From Buxus sempervirens (lineage: Eukaryota; Streptophyta; Magnoliopsida; Buxales; Buxaceae), in NCBI GenBank assembly GCA_947561395.2, contig OX387183.1, positions 42,514,901-42,578,900 on the forward strand: a stretch of DNA of 64,000 bases. The letters are read 5' to 3'. Positions 34,523 to 45,752 of the stretch are shown one piece after another. The notes under the pieces are model-generated. The model made no database searches and was not told the DNA's origin. It worked only from the letters and a program-made list of their open reading frames with translations. The position numbers and the translations under genes are program-made. The stretch's first letter is position 1. Each line of letters starts with the position of its first letter.

Positions 34523-34757
34523 GTATCTGGTATTTAATACCGGATACACTTGCCCCTCTTCATATCCGGACTTGAAGGCCGGATACAAGAAAATTTTCGC
34601 GCCGATCGCTCGACAAATTCGCGGCGGCATTTACTTTTCAAATGATTATGTTTTGTATCCGGACTTGAAGACCGGATAAAAAGGAAGATTAGTGTATCCG
34701 GCCATGAAGGCCGGATAAGGAGAGGACTTAGTGTATCCGGCCTGAGTTACCGGATAC
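34523..34757. repeat. Array of five palindromes upstream of the LTR A TATA box
   Basis: Each unit has the form GTATCCGG-loop-CCGGATAC with 6-11 bp arms and 3-8 nt loops. The first has 11 bp arms (GTATCTGGTAT against ATACCGGATAC with one wobble). The array stops 12 bp before the TATA box. Confidence 0.88.
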
Positions 34758-34768
34758 ATTAAGTTTTC

Positions 34769-34776
34769 TATAAATA
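34769..34776 (+). promoter_or_regulatory. TATA box of LTR A
   Basis: TATAAATA directly downstream of the palindrome array; the splice donor near 35060 is about 290 nt downstream. Confidence 0.75.
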
Positions 34777-35784
34777 GCAAAACAGCAGCTCAGTCCAGGG
34801 TTGTCTTTCCTTTTGGCTTTTCTCCTGCTCCCTTCTCTCACCTTCACACCCCGAATCCCACCTCTTTCAACCCCTTTTGCCCTACATCACTACCCCACCC
34901 CACCTTAAGTTGCTCTCATCCTCCCCACCCTTTCTTCCTCTTTGTCTACACATCAAGAAGAGGAGGAGCTGCAGCTGCTGCTGTCAAGAGAAGGCGATCC
35001 CAGCTGCTGTCTATCATCCAAGGAGGGTTTCCACTTGGTTTTGGAGTGCAAGAACAACCAGGTGAGGCTCACTATCCCCTTATATTCAACATGTATTAAA
35101 ACTGAATTTTTTCTACTGTCTTTTCATATTCCTTCCTCCTCTCTTGCATGAGTTCACTACCAGGGTGTTCTTTGAATGCATGTGTCCTATTTTTTCATGA
35201 GAACCACCATCAGTAGAAGGCCCACGTGGGGTCTTTAGGGAGGCATAGGGGCCTATTTTCACACCCCTTTTTAGTATCTTTAGCTGCTGTCCATGGGCCT
35301 GTATCAAGTGGTTTTCAGAGGAAGCATGTTCCCTCTAAAGTTCATCCAATGTACCCCTCACGTAATCCCCCCTCCTTTCCCTTCTGTAGGTATTTGTATG
35401 CTAGGGTGAGGAGTGTAGGAATTCGGTCATTCGAAGTGTCTTAGGTGATGCATGTTAGTCTTATTGTTTTCTTTTCTCTTTCTTTATGAGCATATGTGTT
35501 AGTTGATCGTTTTGTTCACGTGCATGTGTGGACAACTTCACACGCCCACTATTGCCCTGCTAGGCCCCCTTTGCATATAAGCCGTTAGCCATCTCAGGGT
35601 GTGCACGGGCACACGCCTAGGCTCCCCATTCCCCATTTGCCTTTGTTAAGAAGCCAAATGAGGCTTCTCCATCAAATCTGAACCCAGGTGGGCCTGCCCG
35701 AGGGCCCACCTGACTAGTAAAAGGCCCTAGGGACCTCTGGAGACCACCCCGAATGGCAGAATCACCAAAAAGAGCCACCCCAGT

Positions 35785-35935
35785 GTGATCCGGCAACTCA
35801 GGCCGGATCAACTGTGGCCTAGGTGTGTTCGGCAACTAAGGCCGGATAACCTATGGCCCCTGTGTATCCGGCCAGTGAGGCCGGATCACTTGTAGACCCT
35901 GTGTATCCGGCCTGAGTTACCGGATACACACCAGA
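35785..35935. repeat. Second palindrome array in LTR A
   Basis: Four units in about 150 bp. The first is GATCCGGC with GCCGGATC (8 bp arms, 7 nt loop), then GTTCGGC.., GTATCCGGCC.., and GTATCCGG..CCGGATAC. Roughly 40 bp spacing. Confidence 0.88.
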
Positions 35936-36973
35936 ATGTGGTTTTTTGTGTATTTTAATGCCTTGCCGAATTTTGTGATGATTTTTACTAAAACCAGTCG
36001 AACCAACAGGGTTTCCGGGCCACCCGGAAACCCAACTTGGGACTTGGACCAACCGGTCCAACTTGGCTCACTAGTGGGCCTTCCAACGGGGCCCACCAAG
36101 TCCAATAAACACCAAAGCATGCAATTAAACAAGCTAAGTAAAAGTGAACAAATTGAATCGGGCGGGCCAAACCCAATGCGGCCCACCCAAGCCTTGTTAT
36201 GTGTAATGATGTATGAACTGCCTGGTTTGGCCGAGACCAAGGGCTAGGGCCTGTCGGGCCCGCCAAAGCCCGCCAACCGAACCAAGTCAGGGTGCAAACC
36301 CTAAACTCCAAAGAATTGGGCTTTCAAGCCCCAAACCTGGATCGCGGGCCCCAAGCCCAATGACCAGCCCATTTTTGGCAAATTAAAAAGAACACATAAA
36401 ATTGCTTGGCCACCATGTGGGCCCACCCAAGGGGCCCACTAGCCAATCCGGCCCAACTTTGTATGGAAAATACTTAAACCCTAACTGAAACAACTAAGTA
36501 AAATCAACTCATTAACCAAAGCCCACAGGGCCTCCTAGGCTAGACAAAGGCCCACTAAGGGCACACAGGCTTACCCAAGCCCACCAAGGACACCGTGGGC
36601 CTTCCAACGGGGCCCACCCAATCAGACCCAGAAAAACTTAAGATCAAGCAAAGATAAAATCAACTAAAGGGACCCACACCACTTGGGTGGTCCCGCCAAG
36701 ACTTAACCAAATAGCATGTTGGATTAGGAATCGGGTGAGAACCAAGTGAGAAAGCTGACTCAAATCAGGGAACCCATGGGACCCGTCATCCGACGGGGTG
36801 GACTGGGGTGTCTACGGACTTCCCCAGACCGCAACCGAGAACCAAACTTAGAATCTCAAGCCGCAGACCAAAAGCCCTAAATAAACAAGATTAGGCACCC
36901 AGGTGTCCGCCTGCACCCCATCAGGCGGTGGCGACTCCGAATCACCCCGTGCCGCGTTTATGACGCGTGCACA

Positions 36974-36978
36974 CCAGC
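36974..36978. repeat. Target-site duplication CCAGC, right copy (LTR A)
   Basis: Matches 33820-33824. Confidence 0.9.
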
Positions 36979-37844
36979 TTTTGAGCTGATCCGACAACTC
37001 AGGTCGGATCAGTAGAGTACCCTTTGTATCCGACAGACATGGTCGGATACAAGTAGCTTTTCTTGTAGCCGACAACTAAGGTCGGCTACATTGTTAGAAT
37101 GCTAGTTTCCATATTGTATGATATTGTGCAATTTTTGTTCTTTGTTTGACCTAACTAGCTGAACCAGAAGGGTTCCCAGGTCAACTGGAAACCCAAGATG
37201 GGCCATGGACCAACCTGGTCCAATTTGACTTCCAGTGGGCCTTCTAACAGGGCCAACCAAGCCCGACAAATCCACTTAAATGTAAACAAGAGAATGAGCT
37301 AATTGAGTGGGCCGCACCGCTTGAGGCCCACTAAAAGCCCAATTCATGGCACGAAGGCTTAGTTTAGGTCGTGGTTTGGCCGAGACCACGGGCTAGGGCC
37401 TATCGGGCCCGCCAAGCCCCTTAACCAAGCAAGCAAGGGTTCAAACCCTAGCTTCAAGAAACTTGGGCTTTCAAGCCCAAATCTGGACTACGGGCCCCAA
37501 GCCCAATGTCCAACCCAATTTTGAGAATTAAATCAAAGATAAGCTAAAACACTTGGAAAACCTTATGTGGCCCACCCAATGGGCCCACAAACCAATCCGG
37601 CCTACCAGGAATAAAATGTAATTTAATCTGTCAATTTGAACCCTCAAGTAAAATCAATACACTTAACCAAAGCCCAAAGGGCCTCCCAGGCTTAGACGGA
37701 GGCCCACAAGGGGACATGTGGGCTTAACCGAGCCCACCAAGGAGCCCGTGAGCCTTCCAATGGGGCCCACCCAATCAGACCGAGTTCACCTTAATTAACC
37801 AAGATAAAATCAATTAAAGGGACCCACATCACTCAGGTGGTCCT
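36979..37844 (+). repeat. LTR D, segment 2
   Basis: Continues segment 1 after LTR A. It contains three perfect palindromes: CTGATCCGAC with its complement (36986-37012), GTATCCGAC (37026-37050) and GTAGCCGAC (37065-37089). The GGCCCA-rich region follows and ends at the LTR B insertion point. Confidence 0.82.
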
Positions 37845-38339
37845 TGTAAGCAGCACATTTTTGCACCCCCGGAAGTGTCGGACATGCAAACCCTAGACAA
37901 AAAGTCAAACCCAAAGGGGTGAAAAGTTGACTTTTGATCAAGTGATAATTGACCACCTTGCTTTATCTCAGTGGATAGAGAATCCCGACATGGTTCCAAC
38001 GCAACTGAGTTTCCTGGAATCGGAGTCCTGATGAAGGATTTATGAGCCGGTCAAACTTGAGGGGGAGCAGAAAGTTGATTTTCTGCTAAACCCCGAATCA
38101 ACTACTTACCCCAATGCCAATGGATAGAGGGCTTCAATACGATTCTAAGGCAACTGAGTTTGCCTGAATCAGAGTTCAGTTGAAGAAGATGTAAGCAGTT
38201 GAAGTTTCCGGGCAGCAATGCCAGAAACTGCACACATGGCGAAAGTCTGCACACGTGGCAAGCGACTGAGCAAAAATGTCTCAGGGATTAAATTTGTAAT
38301 TACCCAAATCAATGAAAAATATCTCAAGGGTAAAGCTGC

Positions 38340-38570
38340 AGATATCCAAGGGTATCAGGGACTAGATCCATAAATATCCAAACTTGATAAAATATCCTAG
38401 AGACCAATTTGTAAATATCCAAAAGTATCAGGGACTAAATCTGTAAATATCCAAAGTATCAAGGACTAAATCTGTAAATATCCAAAAGTATCAAGGACTA
38501 AATCTGTAAATATCCAAAAGTATCAAGGACTAAATCTGTAAATATCCAAAGTGTCAGGGACCAATCCACA
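38340..38570 (+). repeat. ~33 bp minisatellite in LTR B U3
   Basis: The unit TATCCAAAAGTATCAAGGAC plus TAAATCTGTAAA repeats about five times with small changes (AAGT/AAAGT, AAGG/AGGG). A diverged single unit is visible in LTR A near 34440-34460. Confidence 0.85.
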
Positions 38571-38589
38571 AATATTAGGATTTGCTCAT

Positions 38590-38830
38590 GATTGATGTCC
38601 CCTATGGGCATCATCCATGCATGCCACCCCTCATACATCTCTCCCTCTCTCTCTAACCCCACGATCAACCATACATACATCGTACATGCATCCCCCTCTC
38701 TATCATGGTTGATGAGCATGCATGTGCATCATACATGCATGCAACACCCCATAACTCTCTCTCTCTCTCTCTCTCTCCCATGATTGTGCCCCCCATGCAT
38801 GCATGCCCATCCCATATGCCACATAATAAA
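38590..38830 (+). repeat. CATGCATG-rich and (CT)n segment of LTR B U3
   Basis: CATGCATG or CATGCA occurs many times (about 38616, 38700-38745, 38790-38810), with a (CT)n run at 38756-38778. CATGCA is the known RY element bound by plant B3-type factors; use as a promoter here is inference. Confidence 0.7.
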
Positions 38831-40145
38831 ACCCCCCAAGTCCCATAAGTATGGGTTTCCTCTCTCATTTTTTGGTTGCTGGAGTTTTTTTCAAGAGAGC
38901 TTTCTCCTTCTCCATCTCCCCAAAAAACCCTAGCCTAAAGCCTATCTTGACCCTCCATCCTTTCTTCATCTCCATCACTTAAACACTTAGAGGAGAAGAG
39001 AAGCTTGCTGGTGGTGTTTGAAGGTGCTGCTCCAGCTGCTGCTCAGCCTCAAAGAAGTGTCCCTACACTTCTCCAGAGCCAAAGAACCCCCAGGTGAGGT
39101 TCCTTATCACGTTGTATTGCACATATATTTTAATGGGGATTTTCTAAGGATTTTCTAACCTTGTTTTCTTCCCTAGAATAAGCCTGATTTTAATGCCTAT
39201 TGGCACGGTTTTTTCTTTTGTTTTGGTGGTAACATGGAGGTCTCCAAGGGTGAGGGAGACCCCATGCATGATTCCATGGGTGTGTGAGCAATCTCTCCCC
39301 ATTTCTCATGGCTTTTAGGGGCTGTCGGCCAGCATTCCGATCTCACTGCTTTGAAGAAGGAGCTTGTTCCTTCTTGATTTTCAATCTTTTGTATCCCTTG
39401 TGTAACGCCCCTTTACCCTTTCTTTAAATGTTTTTCTTAAGCTAGATAGATTAATATAAATATGCTATAAATTTGTATGGGATGCATGTTGAATTTCATA
39501 TTCTTTATTTAGTTTGCTTGTGCATGGTTTAACTATTATTTTAAGCATATATAAAGTTCACTCATCATTTATTAGTACTAGGAACATGCATATGAATTGA
39601 ACAATGGTTTTCTTGTTAGTATCTTGCATATTCTTGCCTTACCATATTTTTACCTTATATCTGTCATTGTTTGCCTATGAGAAATCAGTCCCCTTTCTTC
39701 TTCATGTATAAGATTACATGACCATGCATTAGGAAAATACTTTAGCTATTTCTCCTTTCATTCATCATTTAGTTGTAAATTGTACATGAGTACTTACTTC
39801 AGCTTTTAGGCACAAAAAAGCTCACACACACACATACTTTTGGAGTGAAGCATATCTCTTTGAATCCATGTCATTGACTCTTATTCTTATACCTTGGTTC
39901 TTGATTTTTGGAGTGAAGGAATGACCAAAACAAGGACTCTTGTGTTCCTGTTTCTTCACCAAATCTGGTTCAAAGCAAAGAGAAGCTGAAGCCCTAGCCT
40001 TCTCCTTGGATCTTGATTTTAAACCCCCAAAAAGAAGCCCATGAGCTTCTGTCTGAACCACTGGGGGCCCACACAATTGCTGGAACATCTCTAAGAGCCC
40101 AGAAATCCGAACCCAAAGTAGAAATCTCAAAAATCATGTTTTTGA

Positions 40146-40250
40146 GTTGATCCGACAACTCAGGTCGGATCAACAGAGGTTTCTTTGTATCTAACCATCA
40201 TGGTCGGATACAAAGGATTTTATTTGTAGCCGACACTTTAGGTCGGCTAC
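40146..40250. repeat. Palindrome array in LTR B
   Basis: GTTGATCCGAC with GTCGGATCAAC (11 bp perfect arms, 7 nt loop), a weaker GTATC..GGATAC unit, and GTAGCCGAC with GTCGGCTAC (9 bp perfect, 7 nt loop). Confidence 0.9.
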
Positions 40251-41221
40251 ACTGCTGAAATGCCCATTGCTACTGTTTTGTGATCTTTTGTTATTTTTGC
40301 GCCTTGTTGATCAATCCGGACGAACCAGAAGGGTTTTCGGGTCAACTGGAGACCCAACTGAATGAGTGGGCCACACCATTGGAGGCCCACCAAAAGCCCA
40401 ACTTGGGAAGCATGATGCTTAGATTTAGGCATGGTTTGGCTGAAACCATGGGTAGGGCCTGTCGGGCCCACTAAGCCCATTGAACCCAACCAAGGTTAGG
40501 GTTTCCGAGCCCTAACTCAAGAAGCCTTGGGCTTTCAAGACCAAGCCCAGGTAAAGGGCCCTAAGCCCAATGCCTGGCCCATTTTGGCACAGTTAATCAA
40601 GATAATTTCAAAATCACTTGGCAACCAACTGTGTGGCCCACTCAAGGGCCCACAAAGCAATCCCGGCCCACTTTGGCATGAAAATCCACTTAAATAATCA
40701 AACTTGAATTTCAAAATAAAATCAATTCATTGAACCAAAGCCCAAAGGGCCTCTCAGGCTAGACTGAGGCCCACCAGGGGACACGTGGGCTCAACCAAGC
40801 CCACCAAGGAATCCACGGGCCTTCCAACGGGGCCTGCCCAATCAGACTCATCTCATCTTTAACTAAAAAGATAAAATCAGGTAAAGAGACCCACACCGCT
40901 TTGGCGGTCCCGCCAGACTTAACCAAATTGAATGCTGGAATAGGAATCGGGTGAGTGAGAGACCAAAGTTGACTCAAACCAAGGAAACCCATGGGACCCG
41001 TCTTTTGACGGGGCGGACCGGGGTGTCTATGGACTTCCCCGGATCGTAACCGAGAACTTGCTTAGAATCTCAAGCCGCAGACTAAGCCTTAATAGACAAA
41101 AATAGGCACCCAGGTGTCTGCCTGCACCCCATCAAGCAGTGGCGACTCCAAACAAATCCCGAGGCACGCATCATTTTGCATGCGCCTCGTTGTGCGACCG
41201 AAATCAGGTGCGCACAATCCC

Positions 41222-41508
41222 ACCAGACTGAACCAAATGTGCATGCTTTTAGGAATCGGGTAAGAACCAAAATGAGTTGACTTAAACTAGGAAGCCTATG
41301 GGACCCGTCATCCGACGGGGCGGACCGGGGTGTCTACGGACTTCTCCGGACCGTAACCAAGACCTTACTAAGAATCTCAAGCCGTATACCGCCTAATAGA
41401 AAAACCTAGGCACCCAGGTGTCTGCTTGTACCCCATCAGGCAATGGCGACTCCAACCTTCCTAAATTACCCTTCAGGAGGCACGCCCACCCGTACGACCA
41501 TGCGCACA
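41222..41508 (+). repeat. LTR D, segment 3 (end)
   Basis: Resumes the AGACTNAACCAAAT sequence interrupted by LTR B and runs to the LTR end ATGCGCACA at 41508, with PBS-like TGGCGACTCC at 41445-41454. D is therefore the oldest layer of the stack. Confidence 0.8.
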
Positions 41509-41880
41509 GCAAGGGTGGGACATTGTGATGAATGTGACCTACTTTTCAAATGCACATGTGCACCTTTTCTATTTTTTTACATAGCCTACCTATCACCTAT
41601 AGGAAGTTGAACCCGAATGTATGTAGCTTGGCGCACCGAGATCGTTACTTCAGAAAGTGAAAGTGAAAACATTCACCTTAGGGCTTTAAGCCAATGATGT
41701 GATGACATTGTGGATCTTGAATTCTGGTCATACACTAGGCTTGAGATCTAAGTTGCCAATAAGCCAAAACCCAAAACCCCCACACTTGAAGGTGGAGAAA
41801 CACGTTTTTTGCCAAAGTAAACAAATACGATGGGAAATGGGGTTGTAATGGAGGGAAGGCCGTTTTGCATGGATTCTAAG
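41509..41880. other. Unassigned flank between LTR D and Ogre2
   Basis: 372 bp with no long frame and no recognised repeat. It may be internal sequence of element D or older host DNA. The last five bases CTAAG are the expected left copy of the Ogre2 target duplication. Confidence 0.5.
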
Positions 41881-44760
41881 TGTGCGCATGTCGGAAACGA
41901 CGCACGGGAAAGTTTCGTAGACACCCCATCAATCGCCACCGCCTAATGGGGTGCAGGCGGACACCTGGGTGCCTAATCTTGTCTATTTTGGGCTTTGGTT
42001 TGCGGCTTGAGATTCTAAGTGGGGTCTCGGTTGTGGTCTGGGGAAGTCCGTAGACACCCCAGTCCACCCCGTCGGATGACGGGTCCCGTGGGTTCCCTAG
42101 TTTGAGTCAGCTTACTTTGGTCTCACCCGATTCCTAATCCAATAGGCAATTTTGGTTAAGTCTGGCGGGACCACATGAGTGGTGTGGGTCCCTTTAATTG
42201 CTTTTATCTTGCTTAATTTAGGTAATCTGAGTCTAACTGGGTGGGCCCCGTTGGAAGGCGCACGGTGTCCCTGGTAGGCTTGGTTAAGCCCATCTGCCTC
42301 TGGTGGGCCTCTGCCTAAGCCTAGGAGGCCCTTTGGGCTTAGGTGTAATGAATTGATTTCACTTAATTTATTCAAGTTGGAGACTTAGTGATTTCCATGC
42401 AACAAATGGGTCTGTGCTGATTTGTGGGCCCCCATGGCGGTTGCCAAAATATTTTTAGATTATCTTGTTCATCTTTGCCAAAGTGAGCTGGATATTGGGC
42501 TTGGGGCCCGCGATCCAGATTTGGGGCTTGAAAGCCCAGTTCTTTGAAGTCTAGGGTTTGCGCCCTTCCTTGGTTCGATTAGCGGGCTTTGGCGGGCCCG
42601 ATAGGCCCTAACCCTGGGTCTCGGCCAAACCACACAATTTAAACATCATTCCACAAGATGGGTTCGGGTGGGCCGCATTGGGTTTGGCCCACTCGGTTTG
42701 GTTGATTTATTTATCTTGCTTATTTACATGCAAATGGATTTATTGGGCTGGGTGGGCCCCGTTGGAAGGCCCACTAATATTCCGAGTTGGACCGGCGGTC
42801 CATGTTCCAAGTTGGGTGTTGGTTCATCTTGTTTTGTTGAAAACAATATGAAAATTCAGCAAGGATCAAGAAGACACAAAAAAAAAAAGCATTTCGGTAT
42901 GTATCTGGCCTTAGTTGCCGGATACACACAAGCTGTAGGTGATCCGGCCTGAGTTTTCGGATCACCACAGAATTGCATTTTTTGGGGTTTTGCCAATTAG
43001 GATGCATCTGTGGGCTTCTTGGGGTCTTTCTACAAGTCATGTGGGCCCCTGGGAGGGCCCACCATGGTTCAGATAGGGGGAGAAGCCTCATTTGGCTTCT
43101 TTTTTTTTTGATTTCTTAACTAAGGCAAAGGGGCTTAGCCATGGGTGCATGGGGGTGCTGCCGAACCGGCTGGGACAGGAACAAGCAATAAGTGCTTTGC
43201 TGCTGTTCTCGGCAGCAGCCTGCACACATTATTGGGAGATGGTATTGGGGTTGAAGGGAGCATGCAAGTGGATCACATGTGCATACATATGCACTCAACA
43301 ACAACCGGACAAAGAACATGGCATACAAGCAAGGGATCAATACAATCAACATGCTGTGGATAAGGAAACAGTAGTAAAAAAGAATATGGTATTAACAATC
43401 GAAAGAAATAGTAGGCTTTAGAAGACAAACCGGGGAGCGTGCCTACATGTGTAGGAACAGCAGATAAAGGGGTGAGGGATCATGCTTTCATTCACAAATG
43501 GCAAGAGGTTGGGAGGTGAAAGGCACATGCTTTAATTTCTGTGAGCTATAGCATGTCAGCCAAAATTAATAAGAAGAAAATAGGGTGCTGCTGCTGCCGC
43601 CCACAGCAGCCCCCAGACTACCTCGCAAGCTCACTGATCTAACATGAGAGAAAGAGAGGTCATACCCACGGGGATTGCATAAACGTAGGCATGCATTTAA
43701 AACAATCAAGCCAACCAGCAAATCCTGTGTATGTCAATACAACAACCAAGACAACTTGCTGCAGACGCGCCAGGCAGCAATTAAAGATAGAAAATTTTGG
43801 ACATGCTATCAAGGCTGGAAGTGGTCTTGGGCTTCTAAATCTGCCGGGACAGCAACAGTAGAGGGTTCGTGCATACTTAAAGGGGTGAGATGGTACTGGA
43901 ACATGCTAGTGTGGCAACCATCAAAGTGGGTTGAGGTGCATAGCAGTAGCCGGCAGGGGTGCACTTGGAGATACCCAGAACAGCAGATTAGAGGGGGAAT
44001 AGGAACATGCTCGTATGTAAAGATGCCTACGCTCTACTCATTACACACTCCAGCATATACAAGCATGCACACTTCACCCTTGACCATGCCCGAAACAGCC
44101 ACCTATTTAACATTAAGGCAAACCAGCAAGAAGGGTGAAGAAAGGGGGTTTATAGGGGGTACATGGGACTGAAAGCTGAGAAGGAACAGGCTCCTTCCTC
44201 AAACGAATCCAGTAAAAATACCAAACAACGGCTCCCAAAGGCCTTGAGGGATGTGAGGACACCGCTCATATTCCCACAGGATCGTGCATGGGGTCTCTCG
44301 TACCACCGGAGACCCCCATGTTACCAAAAAATGGAAGAACAAACAAGTAATATAGACATTAGCATGACTGTACAGCAGTGAGACACCAGACTCCTTAAAC
44401 CTCTTGGAAGACCCTCATTTCAATATATATGAAGTAAAAGTTAGTGAGAAGCAATACCTAGGGGTTCTTGAACCCTTGAGCAAGGTGGAGATGTTCCCTT
44501 GAGGTGGTACAGTAGCTGGAGACCTTCCTCCTTGACCACAGCAGCTCTTGCTCTCCCTCTTGTTGGAGTATGAGTGAAGTAGAAGAAGGAAGAAGAAGAG
44601 TGTAAGTGCTTGATGTAGTGTAATGTGGTGATGAGGGGCAAAAGGAGTTAAGGAGGGAAGGGTTCAGCTGGAAACAGGTGGGGGAAGAAGGCTGAAAACA
44701 GCAAAAAAGACCCAACCCCCGGCCAGAGGTGGCTGCTGTGCTTTTATAGACAAACTTAAT

Positions 44761-45006
44761 GTATCCGGCATTAAATGTCGGATACACTACATGTCCTTTG
44801 TATCCGGCATTTTATGTCGGATACACTGAACCTCCTTTGTATCTGACATAACCTGTCGGATACAAACACAATCATTTCAAAAAAATTAATGTTGCCGCGA
44901 AATTGTCGGGGAATCGGCGCGAATCTCGCCAAGCAAATCTTTGTATCCGACATTTGAGTCCGGATATGAAGAGGAGAAAGTGTATCTGGCACATTTGGTC
45001 AGATAC
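44761..45006. repeat. Palindrome array upstream of the Ogre2 3' LTR promoter
   Basis: Five units of GTATCCGGC..GTCGGATAC type in 246 bp, immediately upstream of the minus-strand TATA box. The same array is in the 5' LTR (about 62000-62243). Confidence 0.88.
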
Positions 45007-45304
45007 AAATCTAAAAATTACAGATTTGCCCCTCGACTTGACCGATTCGACCGATTTGACACTTTTGGATATCTACGGATTGCCCCATGCGAATTTTTGC
45101 TTTAAACCCTGGGATATTTTGCATGTTTGGATATTTACGGATTGCCCCTCGAGATATTTTCTTTCACCACTCGCCACGTGTGCGGCTTTTTGCCACGTGT
45201 GCAGTTTCCGGTTTTTCTGCTTGGAAACTTCGACGGCTCATATCTCCTTCATCCGGACTCCGATTTGAGCAAACTCAGTTGCGTTGGACTCGTATCAGAG
45301 CCCT

Positions 45305-45590
45305 CTATCCAATGATATAGAGCTAAGCACCTGGCGCAGGGTTCAAAAAAATTCAACTTTCGGCTCACCCCCAAGTTTGACCGACCCATAGAACCTTTAT
45401 CCGGACTCCGATTCCAGCAAACTCAGTTGCGTTGGACTCGTATCAGAGCCCTCATCCAATGATATAGAGCTAAGCACCTGGCGCAGGGTTCAAAAAAATT
45501 CAACTTTCGGCTCACCCCCAAGTTTGACCGACCCATAGAACCTTTATCCGGACTCCGATTCCAGCAAACTCAGTTGCGTTGGACTCGTGT
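45305..45590. repeat. 147 bp tandem duplication unique to the 3' LTR
   Basis: AATGATATAGAGCTAAGC begins at 45311 and 45458; CCTTTATCCGGACTCC at 45394 and 45541. Both give a period of 147. The two copies are almost identical. The 5' LTR has only one copy (around 62536-62680), so it arose after insertion. Confidence 0.92.
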
Positions 45591-45734
45591 CGGGATTCTC
45601 TATCCATTGAGATAAAGCAAGGTGGCCAATTATCACTTGATCAAAAGGTCAAATTTCGACCCCTCAGGGTTTGACTTTTTAGCCGGGTTTTGCATTTCCG
45701 GTTCTTCCGGAAGCGCAAAAATGAGGTGCTTACA

Positions 45735-45752
45735 GCTGCCCTTCTTTGCTGG
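45735..45752 (-). other. Ogre2 polypurine tract
   Basis: Minus strand CCAGCAAAGAAGGGCAGC next to TGTAAGCACC; close to the Ogre1 tract. Confidence 0.86.

Larger units (their letters stand above)
33825..36973 (+). repeat. LTR A: complete solo LTR of the Ogre2 family
   Basis: 3149 bp, from TGTAAGCACC to GCGTGCACA, with perfect CCAGC duplications on both sides and no internal region. This is the signature of LTR-LTR recombination. U3 has five palindromes (34523-34547, 34563-34586, 34656-34680, 34693-34717, 34733-34757), then TATAAATA (34769-34776) and splice donor CCAG/GTGAGG (about 35060). A second array of four palindromes is at 35785-35935, and a GGCCCA-rich region follows. PBS-like TGGCGACTCC is at 36929-36938, 36 bp before the end. 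Confidence 0.9.
37845..41216 (+). repeat. LTR B: solo LTR with a remodelled U3
   Basis: 3372 bp, from TGTAAGCAGC to GTGCGCACA. Flanks GTCCT (37840-37844) and ATCCC (41217-41221) differ by one change each from GTCCC, the sequence expected at the site, so this is a decayed target duplication. The U3 lacks the GTATCCGG array; instead it has a ~33 bp minisatellite (38390-38560), CATGCATG-rich DNA and a CT repeat. Splice donor CCAG/GTGAGG is near 39092. Palindromes are at 40146-40174, 40187-40211 and 40226-40250. PBS-like TGGCGACTCC is at 41140-41149. Confidence 0.87.
41881..45734 (-). repeat. Ogre2 3' LTR (full length)
   Basis: 3854 bp, beginning TGTAAGCACCTC (minus, at 45734) and ending GCGCACA (at 41881). 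TATA box is TATAAAAG (44741-44748, minus) and splice donor CTAG/GTATTG at 44457. Palindromes upstream of TATA: 44761-44785, 44800-44824, 44839-44863, 44943-44966 and 44982-45006. A 147 bp tandem duplication is at about 45305-45590. It keeps two blocks missing from the 5' LTR (41979-42905 and 43520-44256). Confidence 0.9.

Noticed and set aside
36929-36938. Taking TGGCGACTCC as the LTR boundary of solo LTR A
   Set aside because: The perfect CCAGC duplication lies 36 bp further on, after GTGCACA, which sets the true end.
38756-38778. (CT)n run as a regulatory GAGA element
   Set aside because: A simple microsatellite is enough to explain it; kept only as part of the LTR B U3 description.
30945-41508. 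Many 60-140 codon frames across the LTR stack
   Set aside because: They lie in LTR DNA with GGCCCA repeats, which rarely gives stops; no conservation of frame between LTR copies.
43675-44172. 165-codon open frame inside the Ogre2 3' LTR
   Set aside because: No known motif, absent from the 5' LTR and from solo LTRs, and in untranslated LTR sequence; likely chance.
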